Notes: generated by a model from the letters alone, not told the origin. DNA of 64,000 bases from Actinomyces mediterranea (GCF_900155595.1 NZ_FTPB01000003.1:259344-323343); one strand, 5' to 3'; counted from the stretch's first letter, positions 27,788-37,003 are shown. Program-made: numbers and translations.

Positions 27788-28609
27788 TCAGTCCCTCGGG
27801 GACTGCATGCGAGCGGCCTCGTCCGGTGCGGGGGGCTGTTCCCACATTCCACGCTCCACAAGGAAGTCGCGCAGCACCCTGGGACGGTTCGTCACGAACC
27901 CGTCAACGCCGACCTCGATGAGATGCAGGACATCATCGGGTTCGTCAACGGTCCACACGTGCACCGCCAGACCGAGGGTGTGTGCAGCCGCGACGAAACG
28001 ACGATCGACGACTGTGAGCGGCCCGTAGAACACGGGAACCTGTGCAGCGACAACTCCCTGCTTCGTGCCGGGGACACGCCACCAGCGCGGCCCGATCGCC
28101 GTCTTCGCGGCTCCGACGAGGCGTGCAACTGCGTCAACGCCGATCGACGTGGCGACGCGCATCTGAGTCTTCTCACGGATCCATCTCAGGCGCGATTCTG
28201 AGAAGGACGCGAGGACCACGCGATCCCACGCATCGTATCCGTCGATGACATCGAGGAGGGGACCCTCGACGCCCGCAGCCTTCGCATCGATGTTGAAGTA
28301 CATATCGGGGAAGCGCTCAAGCGCCTCAGCCAGCAGAGGCATCCGCTGCCCGTCTGAGGTGCGCAATGCCGACAGGTCCCGCCACGTCGTCTCCGCGATG
28401 AGGCCGGTGCCGCTGTAGCAGCGGTCCACCGTGGGATCGTGGCTGATGACCACTTCGCCGTCGGCGCTCAAGTGCACATCTGTCTCAATATGACGGATGC
28501 CGAGGTCACGCGCGTAGGCGAATCCCTCGAGGGTGTTCTCGGATGATTCGTCCCCTCCCCCGCGATGAGCAAGAAGGATCGGGCCGACTCGCGAGGACAC
28601 GGGGATCAT
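27788..28609 (-). CDS. Glycerophosphodiester phosphodiesterase
   Basis: 273 residues from the ATG at 28607-28609, which overlaps the stop of the upstream M23 peptidase (ATGA). The catalytic HR is in LAHRGGGDESSENTLEGF, the metal ligands E and D in HIETDVHLSADGEVV, and the second His in ISHDPTVDR. A C-terminal VDEPDDVLHLIEVGVDGFVTNRP stretch completes the TIM barrel. It hydrolyses glycerophosphodiesters from lipids or teichoic acids to glycerol 3-phosphate and an alcohol. No signal peptide is visible, so cytoplasmic use is likely. Confidence 0.95.
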   Translation of the reverse strand: MIPVSSRVGPILLAHRGGGDESSENTLEGFAYARDLGIRHIETDVHLSADGEVVISHDPTVDRCYSGTGLIAETTWRDLSALRTSDGQRMPLLAEALERFPDMYFNIDAKAAGVEGPLLDVIDGYDAWDRVVLASFSESRLRWIREKTQMRVATSIGVDAVARLVGAAKTAIGPRWWRVPGTKQGVVAAQVPVFYGPLTVVDRRFVAAAHTLGLAVHVWTVDEPDDVLHLIEVGVDGFVTNRPRVLRDFLVERGMWEQPPAPDEAARMQSPRD

Positions 28610-29460
28610 GAACAGGCCTCCTGACCGACGTACACGGCACCGACTCCGCTCAGCCATGCCTGGGGATCGACCGGGGAATCAGACGAATCATGCACTTCAA
28701 AGTGCAGGTGGGGGCCCGTCGACCAGCCGTTGGAGCCGACAGCGCCGATGGCCTGCCCGCCCTCGACATGCTGGCCCATCGTTACGAGGATGTCCTTCAT
28801 GTACTGGTGGAGGTACATCGAGTAGAAGACGGTTCCGTCCTCGCGCGTGTGCTTGATCTTCACATAGGCGCCGGAGCGGGAATTCTCTGACACCTCGACA
28901 ACTTCGCCGGAGAAGATCGAGTACAGCGGGGTCCCCATGGCCGCAGACATGTCGATGCCCTCGTGCATGAGCAACTGCCCGCTGATCGGCGACACCCTGG
29001 GCCCGAAGGGCGAGGTGATCTCGAACGCGCCTTCTGCGATCGGCCACACAATGGTCTCGGTGCGCATCTGAACGCTTCTGGTGCCATTGGCGTTCTCAGC
29101 GGAGGGAAGGCATGTCGTCAGCGTGAGGGGCGCGCGGACGCGAGCGCGCGACGCTGCGGTCTGGGATCCCGTGAGCGCGTCCGATTCGCCGAGCGCGTCC
29201 TGACCGACGGCCCCCATCCACGAGGGCGAGGCTACGGCGGTGCCGACGACTCGGGCAGGAATCGCCATCGAGGAATCGGCGCCGACGAATCCGGTGAGTG
29301 GAATCGCAATTGTGATGGCAGTCAGGGCACTGAGGACGCCTACTTTGAGGATGTGGTGAGAAGCAGTCGGGGTTGCCTTAATCGCGGGTGCCTGATGTGC
29401 TCCATGCGCATGCAGCTGTCTGCGCGACGGGTAGGGACACGCCGGACGCTCGTCAGTCAC
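28606..29460 (-). CDS. M23-family peptidoglycan metallopeptidase
   Basis: 284 residues. A membrane-targeting hydrophobic segment (VGVLSALTAITIAIPLTGFVGA) lies near residues 40-62 after a long charged N-terminus. The LytM domain has zinc ligands in LMHEGIDMSAAMG (H and D) and HLHFEVHDS, preceded by EITSPFGPRVSPI. Such enzymes cleave peptide cross-links of the wall or, if inactive, activate amidases; here all ligands are present. The GDPD gene is coupled to it. Confidence 0.93.
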   Translation of the reverse strand: MTDERPACPYPSRRQLHAHGAHQAPAIKATPTASHHILKVGVLSALTAITIAIPLTGFVGADSSMAIPARVVGTAVASPSWMGAVGQDALGESDALTGSQTAASRARVRAPLTLTTCLPSAENANGTRSVQMRTETIVWPIAEGAFEITSPFGPRVSPISGQLLMHEGIDMSAAMGTPLYSIFSGEVVEVSENSRSGAYVKIKHTREDGTVFYSMYLHQYMKDILVTMGQHVEGGQAIGAVGSNGWSTGPHLHFEVHDSSDSPVDPQAWLSGVGAVYVGQEACS

Positions 29461-29589
29461 ACCGTCTCCTTCGCATCAAGAGTCATTGCGAATTCCACAA
29501 CGCACCCAACGGTACTCCGATTCGCCGCCCGCGCGCGAGAGCATTCGAAGAAGGGGCCGAGGATCACATTCGGCGCATGCTCGCATCCC

Positions 29590-30669
29590 TCACTGCTGCT
29601 CCTCCCACATCGAATCGCGCTCCATCTGATAAGGGTCGCGCTGCAAGGAGTCGCGCACCTCGCCGACGAGTTCCTCCAAGATGTCCTCGAGGAAGAGGAC
29701 TCCGGCAATGGTCCGTTCGGGGGTGGCGACGAGGGCGCAGTGGGTGCCCGTGTCCTGCATATGTCGAAGCGCGTCCTCGACCTCGTCCGCAGCGCAGACT
29801 CTGCCCATCCGGCGGATCCTCCAGGCGGGAACCGGCTCGTGACGCTCTTGAGCGTCGGCGTAGAGGACGTCTTTGAGGTGGAGGTAACCGATGATGGAGC
29901 CCTCAGCGCCCTTGACCGGGAAGCGGGAGAAACCGGTAATGGCGACTTCGCGTTCGATCTGTGCGGGAGTGACCTCGGGGGGGACGACGTCGAGCTCGTC
30001 GAGGGGGATCATCGCGTCGCCCGCAGTCTCATTCGAGAACTCCAGGGTTCCCGTCAACAGTCCGAGCTCGTCCTCGAGGGTGCCCTCCGCCTGGGAGAAC
30101 TCGACGATGCTGGCGACCTCCTCAGCGGTGAATGTCGAGGAGATCTCGCTTCTCGGCTCAATCCCGCGCAGCCTGAGGAACCAGTTCGTCAGCGCATCCA
30201 TCGCGTGGATGATGGGACTGACGACGCGGCCGACTCCCACCAGGGCGGGCGCGAGGATGATGAGAATCCTTGCCGGATTCGCGATCGAAATATTCTTCGG
30301 GACCATTTCGCCGAAGACGACGTGGAGGAACAAGACGATGACGAGGGCCGCCGCGAAGCCCACGACATGGCTCGACGCAGCGGGCATCCCGAGGGAGACG
30401 AGGGGGCGCTCCACGAGATGGGCGATCACCGGTTCTGCGACGACGCCGAGAGTCGTTGACGCAACGGTGACGCCCAGTTGGCAGATCGCGAGCATGAGGG
30501 ACACGTGTTCGAGGGCGTACATCGCCTGTGCCGAGCCGCGGACCCCCTGATCGGCGAGCGGCTCCACCTGGGAGCGCCTCGCGGAGGTAGTCGCGAATTC
30601 GCCCGCGACGAAGAATGCGTTGACGAGGAGGAGGAAGACGGTGATGAACAGTCCCCATGACGTGCTCAT
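29590..30669 (-). CDS. CNNM/CBS-domain membrane protein, second of a pair
   Basis: 359 residues. The DUF21 domain (FITVFLLLVNAFFVAGEFATTSARRSQ) has about four helices, followed by a CBS pair (GDAMIPLDELDVV and MGRVCAADEVEDALRHMQDTGTH) that ends at RTIAGVLFLEDILEELVGEV. It lacks the CorC/HlyC C-terminal domain. The start overlaps the upstream CNNM gene by 4 bp (ATGA). Two such adjacent genes, one long and one short, are common in actinobacteria and may form a heteromer. Metal transport is inferred from family. Confidence 0.88.
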   Translation of the reverse strand: MSTSWGLFITVFLLLVNAFFVAGEFATTSARRSQVEPLADQGVRGSAQAMYALEHVSLMLAICQLGVTVASTTLGVVAEPVIAHLVERPLVSLGMPAASSHVVGFAAALVIVLFLHVVFGEMVPKNISIANPARILIILAPALVGVGRVVSPIIHAMDALTNWFLRLRGIEPRSEISSTFTAEEVASIVEFSQAEGTLEDELGLLTGTLEFSNETAGDAMIPLDELDVVPPEVTPAQIEREVAITGFSRFPVKGAEGSIIGYLHLKDVLYADAQERHEPVPAWRIRRMGRVCAADEVEDALRHMQDTGTHCALVATPERTIAGVLFLEDILEELVGEVRDSLQRDPYQMERDSMWEEQQ

Positions 30670-31997
30670 GACTCCGCCTCCCCGGCGTCGGCTCCATCGG
30701 GGACAATGAGGGCGATCTGCGTGATCCGGCGCCCCTGCATCGCTACGACCTGCAGCGACACCCCCTCGACGTCTACTTGGTCGCCGACCCGGCCGACCCT
30801 GCCGAGTTCATTCATGACGAGTCCCGCGAGCGTGTCGTAGGCGGGGTCGGCGGGCAGGACGATGCCCGTGCGGTCCAGCAGTTCATCGGGGCGCAGCGTC
30901 CCGGGGATGAGGAGCGCCCCATCCGATCGGGTGCGGATTCCGAGCCTGCGTCCGTCATGCTCATCGGAGACCTCCCCGACGATCTCTTCAATGACGTCCT
31001 CAAGTGTGACGACGCCGGAGACGCCACCGTATTCGTCGAGGACGATTGCCATCTGCACGCCCTCGTCCCTCAGTTGCACCATGAGCGGCCCGATCGGCGC
31101 GGTCTCGGGAACCGTCGGGGCGTCGGTCATGAGGGAATTTGAGACGACGGGGACATCGGTGCGCCGCTCGAAGGGCACCCCGATCGCCCGTCGCAGCGAG
31201 ACGATGCCGATGACATCATCCGAGTCGTCCCCAATGATGGGGAAGCGCGAGTGCCCGGTCTCATGCGATAGTGCGACGACATCAGCAGCGGAGGCGTCGG
31301 AGTCGAGAAAGTGGACGCGCCCCCGATCCGTCATTACGTCGACGGCCGTAAGATCGGAGATCCGGATGGAGTTCGTCAGCAGTGAGGCGGTGGATGTATC
31401 GAGTGTTCCCTCCTCCGCGCTATGGCGGACCATGGACGCCAGTTCGGAGGCGGACCGCGCCGAGGAGATCTCCTCTTGCGGAGTGATGCCCATTCGGGCC
31501 AGGACCCAGTTCGCAGAGCCGTTGAGGAGGACAATCACCGGCTTGACGAGAGCCGTAAAGGCGGTGTGGAAGGGGACAACGAGTTTCGCCGTCATCATGG
31601 GATGGGCGAGGGCGAGGTTCTTGGGGACGAGTTCACCGAAGAGCATGGAAAACGCGTTGATAATGACGGCGGCGACGATGGCAGCGATACCCGTTGCGAG
31701 GGCGAGTGCCAGTCCTGCGCTGCCCAGCGCTAGGCTCAGCAGGTCCGCGATCGTCGTCTGCGTCGTGTAGCCGAGGAGGATCGTCGTCAGCGTAATGCCG
31801 ATCTGCGCGCCCGACAGCTGCGTCGATAGGTTCTTGGTGGCGCGCAGGACGCGGGCAGCCTGTACATCGCCAGACTGTGCGTGCCTCTCGACGACCGCCT
31901 GATCGAGGGCGACGAGTGAGAACTCCGCGGACACGAAGATGAAGGTGCCGAGTGTGAGGAGCACTCCGAGCAGGAGCATGAGGATGTCAACGAACAT
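30666..31997 (-). CDS. CNNM/CBS-domain membrane protein with CorC/HlyC domain
   Basis: 443 residues from the ATG at 31995-31997 (MFVDILMLLLGVLLTLGTF), chosen because it starts the first membrane helix and follows GGAGCGCG. The frame is open another 48 codons upstream. DUF21 domain, two CBS motifs (AVDVMTDRGRVHFLDSD; LDEYGGVSGVVTLEDVIEEIVGEV) and a C-terminal FAD-binding-like HlyC domain (ALLIPGTLRPDEL…VEGVSLQVVAMQGRRI). Coupled with the following, shorter paralogue. Confidence 0.9.
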   Translation of the reverse strand: MFVDILMLLLGVLLTLGTFIFVSAEFSLVALDQAVVERHAQSGDVQAARVLRATKNLSTQLSGAQIGITLTTILLGYTTQTTIADLLSLALGSAGLALALATGIAAIVAAVIINAFSMLFGELVPKNLALAHPMMTAKLVVPFHTAFTALVKPVIVLLNGSANWVLARMGITPQEEISSARSASELASMVRHSAEEGTLDTSTASLLTNSIRISDLTAVDVMTDRGRVHFLDSDASAADVVALSHETGHSRFPIIGDDSDDVIGIVSLRRAIGVPFERRTDVPVVSNSLMTDAPTVPETAPIGPLMVQLRDEGVQMAIVLDEYGGVSGVVTLEDVIEEIVGEVSDEHDGRRLGIRTRSDGALLIPGTLRPDELLDRTGIVLPADPAYDTLAGLVMNELGRVGRVGDQVDVEGVSLQVVAMQGRRITQIALIVPDGADAGEAES

Positions 31998-32216
31998 GCG
32001 CGCTCCGTCGATGCTCGGCGCGGAGGGCGTCAGAGGAGGGGGCAGTATGGCCCGCACTGTCATCGTCCATGGTGTCGCCAGTCTAGCGGGATTCACCCGC
32101 GTCACACACGTCGGCTCGTTCCCCACCCGCCGCAGGTCCAATGACTGGGCACGGGCTCGGCGCGGCTAAGATTCAGGCAGCGGCATTCGGGTGTGCCGAC
32201 GAGCATAGGGGCTGGA

Positions 32217-32816
32217 ATGAGACTGTGTGTCATCGGAGACGAGCTGGTCGCCGGTACGGGAGATCCGCGCGGCTTGGGCTGGGTCGGACGGGTTATGGCC
32301 CGTTCTCTGTTCGCCCAGCCCGCCACGATGATGCCTCTCGCCGTTCCCGGCGAGTCCACGCGCAGCCTGTCGGGACGTTGGGAGACAGAAGTCGTGCCCC
32401 GCCTCATGAACGGCGGACCCCGTGGGCTGCTCATCGGCATCGGCGTCGTCGATATCCGTTCGGGCTCTTCGTCGGCGCGGTCGCGCCTCAATCTTGCGAA
32501 TATCACCGATCGGGCGACGACCCTGGGCATCCCCTGTTTCGTTGTCGGCCCTCCCCCGCTGGCAGGCGTCGATTCGGATTCAGTCAAACAGTTGTCGAAG
32601 TCCTGCTCCGAGGTGTGCTCCCGTCGCGGTCTGCCTTACGTCGACATTTACACGCCCTTGGTCGCCCACGAGCAGTGGTTCGAGGACATGGCGGCATCGA
32701 GGGCGCGCACGGACGATGGGATCACTCTGCCCGGCCAGTCGGGGTATGCGCTCATGGCGTGGCTGGTCCTGCACTGCGGCTGGTACGAGTGGACGGGCGC
32801 CGAGCCCCGCGAATGA
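32217..32816 (+). CDS. GDSL/SGNH-type hydrolase
   Basis: 199 residues starting at the ATG at 32217; AGGGGC lies 5-10 nt upstream. Block I reads VIGDELVAGTGD: the usual GDS is GDE, so the nucleophile Ser is replaced by Glu at its usual place. The remaining blocks are GWVGR (Gly), IGIGVVDIR (the N of GxND is V-D) and a C-terminal GITLPGQSGYALMAW (D and H region without a clear His). The fold call is good, but catalytic activity is doubtful. It converges with rsgA across 38 bp. Confidence 0.7.
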   Translation: MRLCVIGDELVAGTGDPRGLGWVGRVMARSLFAQPATMMPLAVPGESTRSLSGRWETEVVPRLMNGGPRGLLIGIGVVDIRSGSSSARSRLNLANITDRATTLGIPCFVVGPPPLAGVDSDSVKQLSKSCSEVCSRRGLPYVDIYTPLVAHEQWFEDMAASRARTDDGITLPGQSGYALMAWLVLHCGWYEWTGAEPRE

Positions 32817-32854
32817 AGCGGCGACATGTCGGCGAACGTTGGCCCGATGCTTTC

Positions 32855-33913
32855 TCAGCGGGCGGCTTTCGCTGCCGCATCCGCGGTGGCGACTGCTTCG
32901 AGGAGTCGCCTGGCCGACGCGGCAAGGGATGCCCTGCGCTCCTGCTCGTCCTCGTCCGCCGCGGTGAAGGGATCAGTGCCCGCCTTCCACGCATCGATCG
33001 CGCAGCTCGGCTCCCCCGCTGAGTGAGGACACAGGGGCAGACACCACGTTGTCGCGTCCTGCACCTCGGGGAACACTGCGAGCACATCGTCGACTCCGAC
33101 GTGGCCGAGGCCGAAGGAGCGCACTCCCGGAGTGTCGACGATCCACCCTGAATCGGCCAATTCGAAGGCCTGCGACGAGGTCGACGTGTGACGGCCCCTT
33201 CCCGTGACCTCATTGACGCGCCCGACCGCCCGATCCGCATCCGGGATGAGTGCATTGATGAGCGTCGACTTGCCCACACCGGAATGGCCGACGAGGACGG
33301 TGAATCGCCCCTGAAGCAGTCGACGCAGTTCTTCAATGCTCGCGGGCTCGTCGAAACGGGTGACGACGCACGACAATCCGAAGGGCTCATAGGCGGCGAG
33401 GAGTTCCTCCGGGTCCGCCAGATCTGACTTCGTCAGGCACAGGATCGGCTCGAGGCCCGCCTCATATGCTGCGACGAGGCACCGGTCGATCATGCCGGTA
33501 CGTGCCGGCGGATCCGCGAGCGCGACGACAATGCACATGACGTCGGCATTCGCGACGATTGCCTTTTCCCCCCTGGTGTCAGCGACGTCTTCAAGGGATC
33601 GGCGCAGAACGGTGGATCGGTCGTCGACGGCGACGATCCGCGCGAGGGTGTCGGTGCGGCCCGTCAGGTCGCCCGTGAGCCGGACCCTGTCCCCCATGAT
33701 GACGGATCCGCGTTTGAGTTCCTTGGCCCGCACGGCGCTGAGGGTGATGGGCCGGTCGTCTAGGCGCACCCGGTAGCGGCCGCGGTCGATCGCGATGACC
33801 CGGCCGAGTGGTTTGACCGACCAGTCCGGTCGAACTTTCGTGCGGGGCCGTGATGATCTCGACGCCCTCACTCGCACCCTCGGGTCGTCGGTGCCGATGT
33901 CCCTTGCCATCAT
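32855..33913 (-). CDS. rsgA: Ribosome small subunit-dependent GTPase RsgA
   Basis: 352 residues. The circularly permuted GTPase order is visible: G4 TKSDL precedes G1 GHSGVGKSTL and G3 DTPGVRSFG. The N-terminal OB domain (VIAIDRGRYRVRLDD) and the C-terminal zinc site C-x4-C-x-H-x6-C in WCLPLCPHSAGEPSC complete the family pattern. RsgA helps the late maturation of the 30S subunit. Two adjacent ATG codons (33911-33913 and 33908-33910) both overlap the aroA stop, so translation is coupled to aroA. Confidence 0.96.
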   Translation of the reverse strand: MMARDIGTDDPRVRVRASRSSRPRTKVRPDWSVKPLGRVIAIDRGRYRVRLDDRPITLSAVRAKELKRGSVIMGDRVRLTGDLTGRTDTLARIVAVDDRSTVLRRSLEDVADTRGEKAIVANADVMCIVVALADPPARTGMIDRCLVAAYEAGLEPILCLTKSDLADPEELLAAYEPFGLSCVVTRFDEPASIEELRRLLQGRFTVLVGHSGVGKSTLINALIPDADRAVGRVNEVTGRGRHTSTSSQAFELADSGWIVDTPGVRSFGLGHVGVDDVLAVFPEVQDATTWCLPLCPHSAGEPSCAIDAWKAGTDPFTAADEDEQERRASLAASARRLLEAVATADAAAKAAR

Positions 33914-35220
33914 GCCCCGCTCGTCTGGGAGAGCATATCGTCCCACATGCGGGCGAAGCCGGGCAGGGTCTTCGACGTCGTGTCGATGTCATCGCAGGTG
34001 ACGCCGTCGACTCCGAGGCCGATGATGGCGGCGAAGGTTGCCATCCGGTGGTCGTCGTAGGCGCGCAGCTCACTCGGGCGGAGAGGCGCCGGGGTGATGT
34101 CGAGGCCGTCCTCGTGTTCGACGACCCCGGCTCCAAGTCGGGTCAGCTCCGCGGCGAGGGCGGCGACGCGGTCGGTCTCGTGTCCGCGCAAGTGGGCGAT
34201 GCCCGTCAGGCGCGAGGGGGAATCGGCGAGGGCGACAAGGGCGGCGACGGTAGGGGCGAGTTCGCCGATATCCGACATATCGATGTCGATGCCGCTGTAG
34301 GCGTGCGCGCCCGGCCCGCTCACCGTCAGTGATGCGCCGTCCATGCTCACCCGGGCTCCCATTCTGGCGAGGATGTCGCGGAAGGCGTCTCCCGCCTGGG
34401 TCGTGGATTGCGGCCAGCCGCAGATGGTGACGGAGCCGGAGCAGACCATGGCGGCTGCGAGGAAGGGAGCGGCGTTGGACAGGTCGGGTTCGATGATGAT
34501 GTCGCCCCCGGCGGCGCGCCCGGGCTGGACGCGCCAGGAGCGGGTGGGCGTGCCGCTGTCGTCGATCGGGCGGATGTCGATGCTGCGTTGTCTCATGGAC
34601 TCGCAGGTCATCTCCACATGCGGGAGTGAGACGACGGCTCCGGTGGCGCTGATCGTCACGGGTTCGCCGAGCAGTGGCGCCACGAGGAGGAGGGCCGAGA
34701 GGAATTGCGAGGAGGCAGACGCGTCGACGCGGATGACGCCGTCCTCGGGCACTCTCAGCGGGCCGCGCAGTGTGAAGGGCAGGAAGCCGACCTCGCCGTC
34801 GAATTCGATGCGGGCGCCCAGGGACTCGAGCGCGTGGAGGAGAGGTGCGAGGGGGCGCCTGCGCGCGGCCTCGTCGCCGTCGAAATGCGCGGATTCGGCG
34901 ACGAGGGCCGCCAGCGGGGGGATGAATCGCATGACGGTCCCAGCCAGTCCGCAGTCAATCGACACCTCCGAGGCTCCGCCGGACAGGGGCGTCACCATAG
35001 TGACACCGTTATCGTCTGCGGTGATCCGGGCGGAGAGGAGGCGCAGAGCATCGCTGAAGAGGCGCGTATCGCGCGATTCGAGGACTCCCGACAGCGTCGT
35101 CGGGGAGTCGGCCGTCGCCGCGAGGTAGAGGGCGCGCGCGGTGAGTGATTTCGATCCAGGGATGGCGACGGTGGCGGCCAATGGGCCTGGCGAGTAGGGC
35201 GCCCGCCAGACAGGCGTCAC
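33910..35220 (-). CDS. aroA: 3-phosphoshikimate 1-carboxyvinyltransferase (EPSP synthase)
   Basis: 436 residues from a GTG at 35218-35220 that overlaps the DoxX stop (GTGA). The frame is open upstream but only as the shadow of that gene. Marks: PGSKSLTARALYLAA near residue 20, the domain hinge with GLAGTVMRFIPPLAAL, SSQFLSALLL, and LRGHETDRVAALAAEL near the C-terminus. It catalyses step six of the shikimate pathway. The aroA-rsgA order next to a SigH-type sigma factor is conserved in actinobacteria. Confidence 0.96.
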   Translation of the reverse strand: MTPVWRAPYSPGPLAATVAIPGSKSLTARALYLAATADSPTTLSGVLESRDTRLFSDALRLLSARITADDNGVTMVTPLSGGASEVSIDCGLAGTVMRFIPPLAALVAESAHFDGDEAARRRPLAPLLHALESLGARIEFDGEVGFLPFTLRGPLRVPEDGVIRVDASASSQFLSALLLVAPLLGEPVTISATGAVVSLPHVEMTCESMRQRSIDIRPIDDSGTPTRSWRVQPGRAAGGDIIIEPDLSNAAPFLAAAMVCSGSVTICGWPQSTTQAGDAFRDILARMGARVSMDGASLTVSGPGAHAYSGIDIDMSDIGELAPTVAALVALADSPSRLTGIAHLRGHETDRVAALAAELTRLGAGVVEHEDGLDITPAPLRPSELRAYDDHRMATFAAIIGLGVDGVTCDDIDTTSKTLPGFARMWDDMLSQTSGA

Positions 35221-35732
35221 TCGGCGGCTCCCAACGGGGCGAAGCGCGCCCTCTCGGCGGCGCGCACATCTGCGATGAGGGCGCGCTGACGGCGCCAGTT
35301 CCCCACCTTCCAGGCGGCGGAGGGGCGTCCCACCCTGTCCGCCGATGCGATGGCGAGGCCCCCGACGAGGCCGAGGCGGCTGACCAATGAGGAGAGGATC
35401 TGTGTCCGCTCCTCGCGGTCCTTCGCCATCCACACGGGGTTGTTCGTCACCGCCATCGGGACGGCGATGACGGCCAGGAGCGCGGCGGATGCGCGAGGCG
35501 CGCGGCCGGTCGCGAAGCACAGGCCGGCCGCAGTGGTGACGCCGCCGAGGACGCGGGTTATGGTCGTCAGTTCGGAGTCGGTGGGATTGAAGGAGGGGAA
35601 CACCCGTTGGGCCGCAGGCAGGACGTCGTGGGCGCGTTCCACATGATCATCCGGATGGCGCAGGGCGCCGACCCCGTCAACGATGAAGGGGGCGGCCAGC
35701 AGCGGGCGGGCGACGAGGCGAAGGAGATTCAT
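35217..35732 (-). CDS. DoxX-family membrane protein
   Basis: 171 residues from the ATG at 35730-35732 ([20 protein letters not shown]). The family pattern of a first helix [16 protein letters not shown], then helices around [22 protein letters not shown] and [16 protein letters not shown], is clear. DoxX proteins are linked to thiol and oxidative stress responses in actinobacteria (with SodA and SseA in mycobacteria). Here it is divergent from a SigR/SigH-like sigma gene. It leads the DoxX-aroA-rsgA transcript. Confidence 0.85.
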   Translation of the reverse strand: MNLLRLVARPLLAAPFIVDGVGALRHPDDHVERAHDVLPAAQRVFPSFNPTDSELTTITRVLGGVTTAAGLCFATGRAPRASAALLAVIAVPMAVTNNPVWMAKDREERTQILSSLVSRLGLVGGLAIASADRVGRPSAAWKVGNWRRQRALIADVRAAERARFAPLGAAE

Positions 35733-35787
35733 CCCCCTATTGTCCAACCACGCCCGCTGTTTCGTCGACCACAACCCGCCGCATTGT

Positions 35788-35813
35788 GGAATGGATCGAG
35801 GGGTTGCGCCGTT
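35788..35813 (+). promoter_or_regulatory. SigR/SigH-type promoter upstream of the sigma factor gene
   Basis: GGAAT (35788-35792), exactly 18 bp, then GTT (35811-35813) matches the Streptomyces SigR consensus GGAAT-N18-GTT. It lies upstream of a sigma gene of that very class, predicting autoregulation. The expected start point (about 35820-35823) coincides with an ATG at 35823 that is in frame with the sigma gene. Confidence 0.72.
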
Positions 35814-35933
35814 GTTATAGACATGATCGCCACTCTTCGCGTCCGCGGCGGACGCCGTGCGCCGCGGACGCGGCGCCTGAGTGCTCCACCGCGCCGGTGC
35901 GCCCGCACGGCGGGGCGTTTAGGCTGGGGGGCG

Positions 35934-36551
35934 ATGAATGAGGACACCGCAGTCGCGCTCCGCCCGACCACGCCGGACACTGAGCGCGCATCCGATAGGC
36001 TCTTCGAGGAGGAGGCGCTGCCCCTGGCGGGCAGGCTCTTCGGCGCCGCCGTGGGGCTCACCCGCAACCGCGCGGATGCCGAGGATCTCGTTCAAGAGAC
36101 CTATCTCAAGGCCTACCAGAAGTTCCACCAGTTCACTCCCGGCACCAATATCAAGGCCTGGATGTACCGGATTCTCACGAATACCTACATCTCGACGTAC
36201 CGCAAGGCGAAGCGCAGCCCCATGCGGACCTCCACGGACTCCGTTGAGGACTGGCAACTCGCCGACGCGGCATCCCATGACGCCAAGGGGCTGGAATCGG
36301 CGGAGGTGGAGGCCCTCGCCGCTATGCCGAGTTCCCAGGTCCGTGACGCCGTCGACGCGTTGAAAGAGGACCAGCGCCTCGTCGTGCTCCTCTCGGATGT
36401 CGATGGATTGTCGTATAAGGAGATCGCGCAGGTGCTCGACATCCCCATTGGAACTGTCATGTCCCGCCTCCACCGAGGCCGCGCGAACCTGCGCGCCCGG
36501 CTCGCGCATGTGGCGGCTGAATACGGAATCGGAGACCGCAATGACCACTGA
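35934..36551 (+). CDS. sigH: ECF sigma factor, SigR/SigH type (thiol-oxidative stress)
   Basis: 205 residues from the ATG at 35934. Region 2 is [25 protein letters not shown] and the neighbouring [18 protein letters not shown], nearly identical in pattern to SigR/SigH. Region 4 has the [27 protein letters not shown] frame extension of 37 Arg-rich residues is possible from ATG 35823, which sits at the predicted start of the SigR-type transcript. A TAGGCT box (35920-35925) could serve a separate promoter for the short form. The anti-sigma gene overlaps by 11 bp. Known relatives control thioredoxin, mycothiol and protease genes after disulfide stress. Confidence 0.93.
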   Translation: MNEDTAVALRPTTPDTERASDRLFEEEALPLAGRLFGAAVGLTRNRADAEDLVQETYLKAYQKFHQFTPGTNIKAWMYRILTNTYISTYRKAKRSPMRTSTDSVEDWQLADAASHDAKGLESAEVEALAAMPSSQVRDAVDALKEDQRLVVLLSDVDGLSYKEIAQVLDIPIGTVMSRLHRGRANLRARLAHVAAEYGIGDRNDH

Positions 36552-36843
36552 TGGCACATCCGCGACCTGTGATGACGTCATCGATGCACTCTATGCGCTC
36601 ATCGACTGCGAGGAGTGCGCGGAGCGGATGGGACTCATCGATTCGGGGGCGGCCGAAGGCCCCGGCGAGTCGGAGAGGATCGTTCTGCTCGCGCACGCCA
36701 CCGGCTGCGCCCATTGCTCGGACGCCCTCGAATCGGAGCGCCACCTGCGTTCCCTCGTGCGCGGCGCTTTCGACGAGGCCGAGCCGGAGGATCTGCGCGA
36801 GCGCATCATGGCGTCACTGACACGCGCCTCCATCCGGGACTAG
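36541..36843 (+). CDS. Zinc-binding redox-sensing anti-sigma factor (RsrA/RshA-like)
   Basis: 100 residues, overlapping the sigma gene by 11 bp. The ZAS motif H-x3-C-x2-C is present as HATGCAHC near residue 60, with an additional Cys pair CEEC near residue 25. In RsrA these residues bind zinc when reduced and form disulfides under oxidative stress, which releases the sigma factor. The short helical N-terminus ([19 protein letters not shown]) and the spacing fit the family. Together with its sigma factor it forms a feedback circuit. Confidence 0.9.
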   Translation: MTTDGTSATCDDVIDALYALIDCEECAERMGLIDSGAAEGPGESERIVLLAHATGCAHCSDALESERHLRSLVRGAFDEAEPEDLRERIMASLTRASIRD

Positions 36844-36915
36844 GACGTTGTTCGCCTCGGCACCTGAATTGTGAGAAACTGTCACGGTTGAGTCCGACGA
36901 ATTGAGGAGATCATC

Positions 36916-36990
36916 ATGTCGAAGAAGGGCCGCAAGCGTCGCGATCGTCGCAAGAGTGGCGCCAACCACGGCAAGCGCCCCAACGCCTGA
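36916..36990 (+). CDS. Ribosomal protein bL37 (24 residues)
   Basis: ATG at 36916, stop TGA 36988-36990, with GAGGAG 7 nt upstream. The 24-residue product starts MSKKGRKRRDRRKS and ends ANHGKRPNA. It matches closely the pattern of mycobacterial bL37 (a 24-residue, Lys/Arg-rich 50S protein with the ANHGKRPN ending) found in actinobacterial ribosome structures. It is easily missed by gene finders. It lies 72 bp behind the anti-sigma gene and just before a strong hairpin, so it may share the stress transcript or have its own promoter. Confidence 0.92.
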   Translation: MSKKGRKRRDRRKSGANHGKRPNA

Positions 36991-37003
36991 CGTGTTGTCG
37001 ATC

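Noticed and set aside
29590-31997. Haemolysin toxins
   Set aside because: The HlyC/TlyC label is historical; domain content is that of CNNM/CBS ion-homeostasis proteins.
36916-36990. Ribosomal protein bL36 or a random small ORF
   Set aside because: No Cys/His zinc ligands as in bL36; length and the ANHGKRPN ending match bL37.
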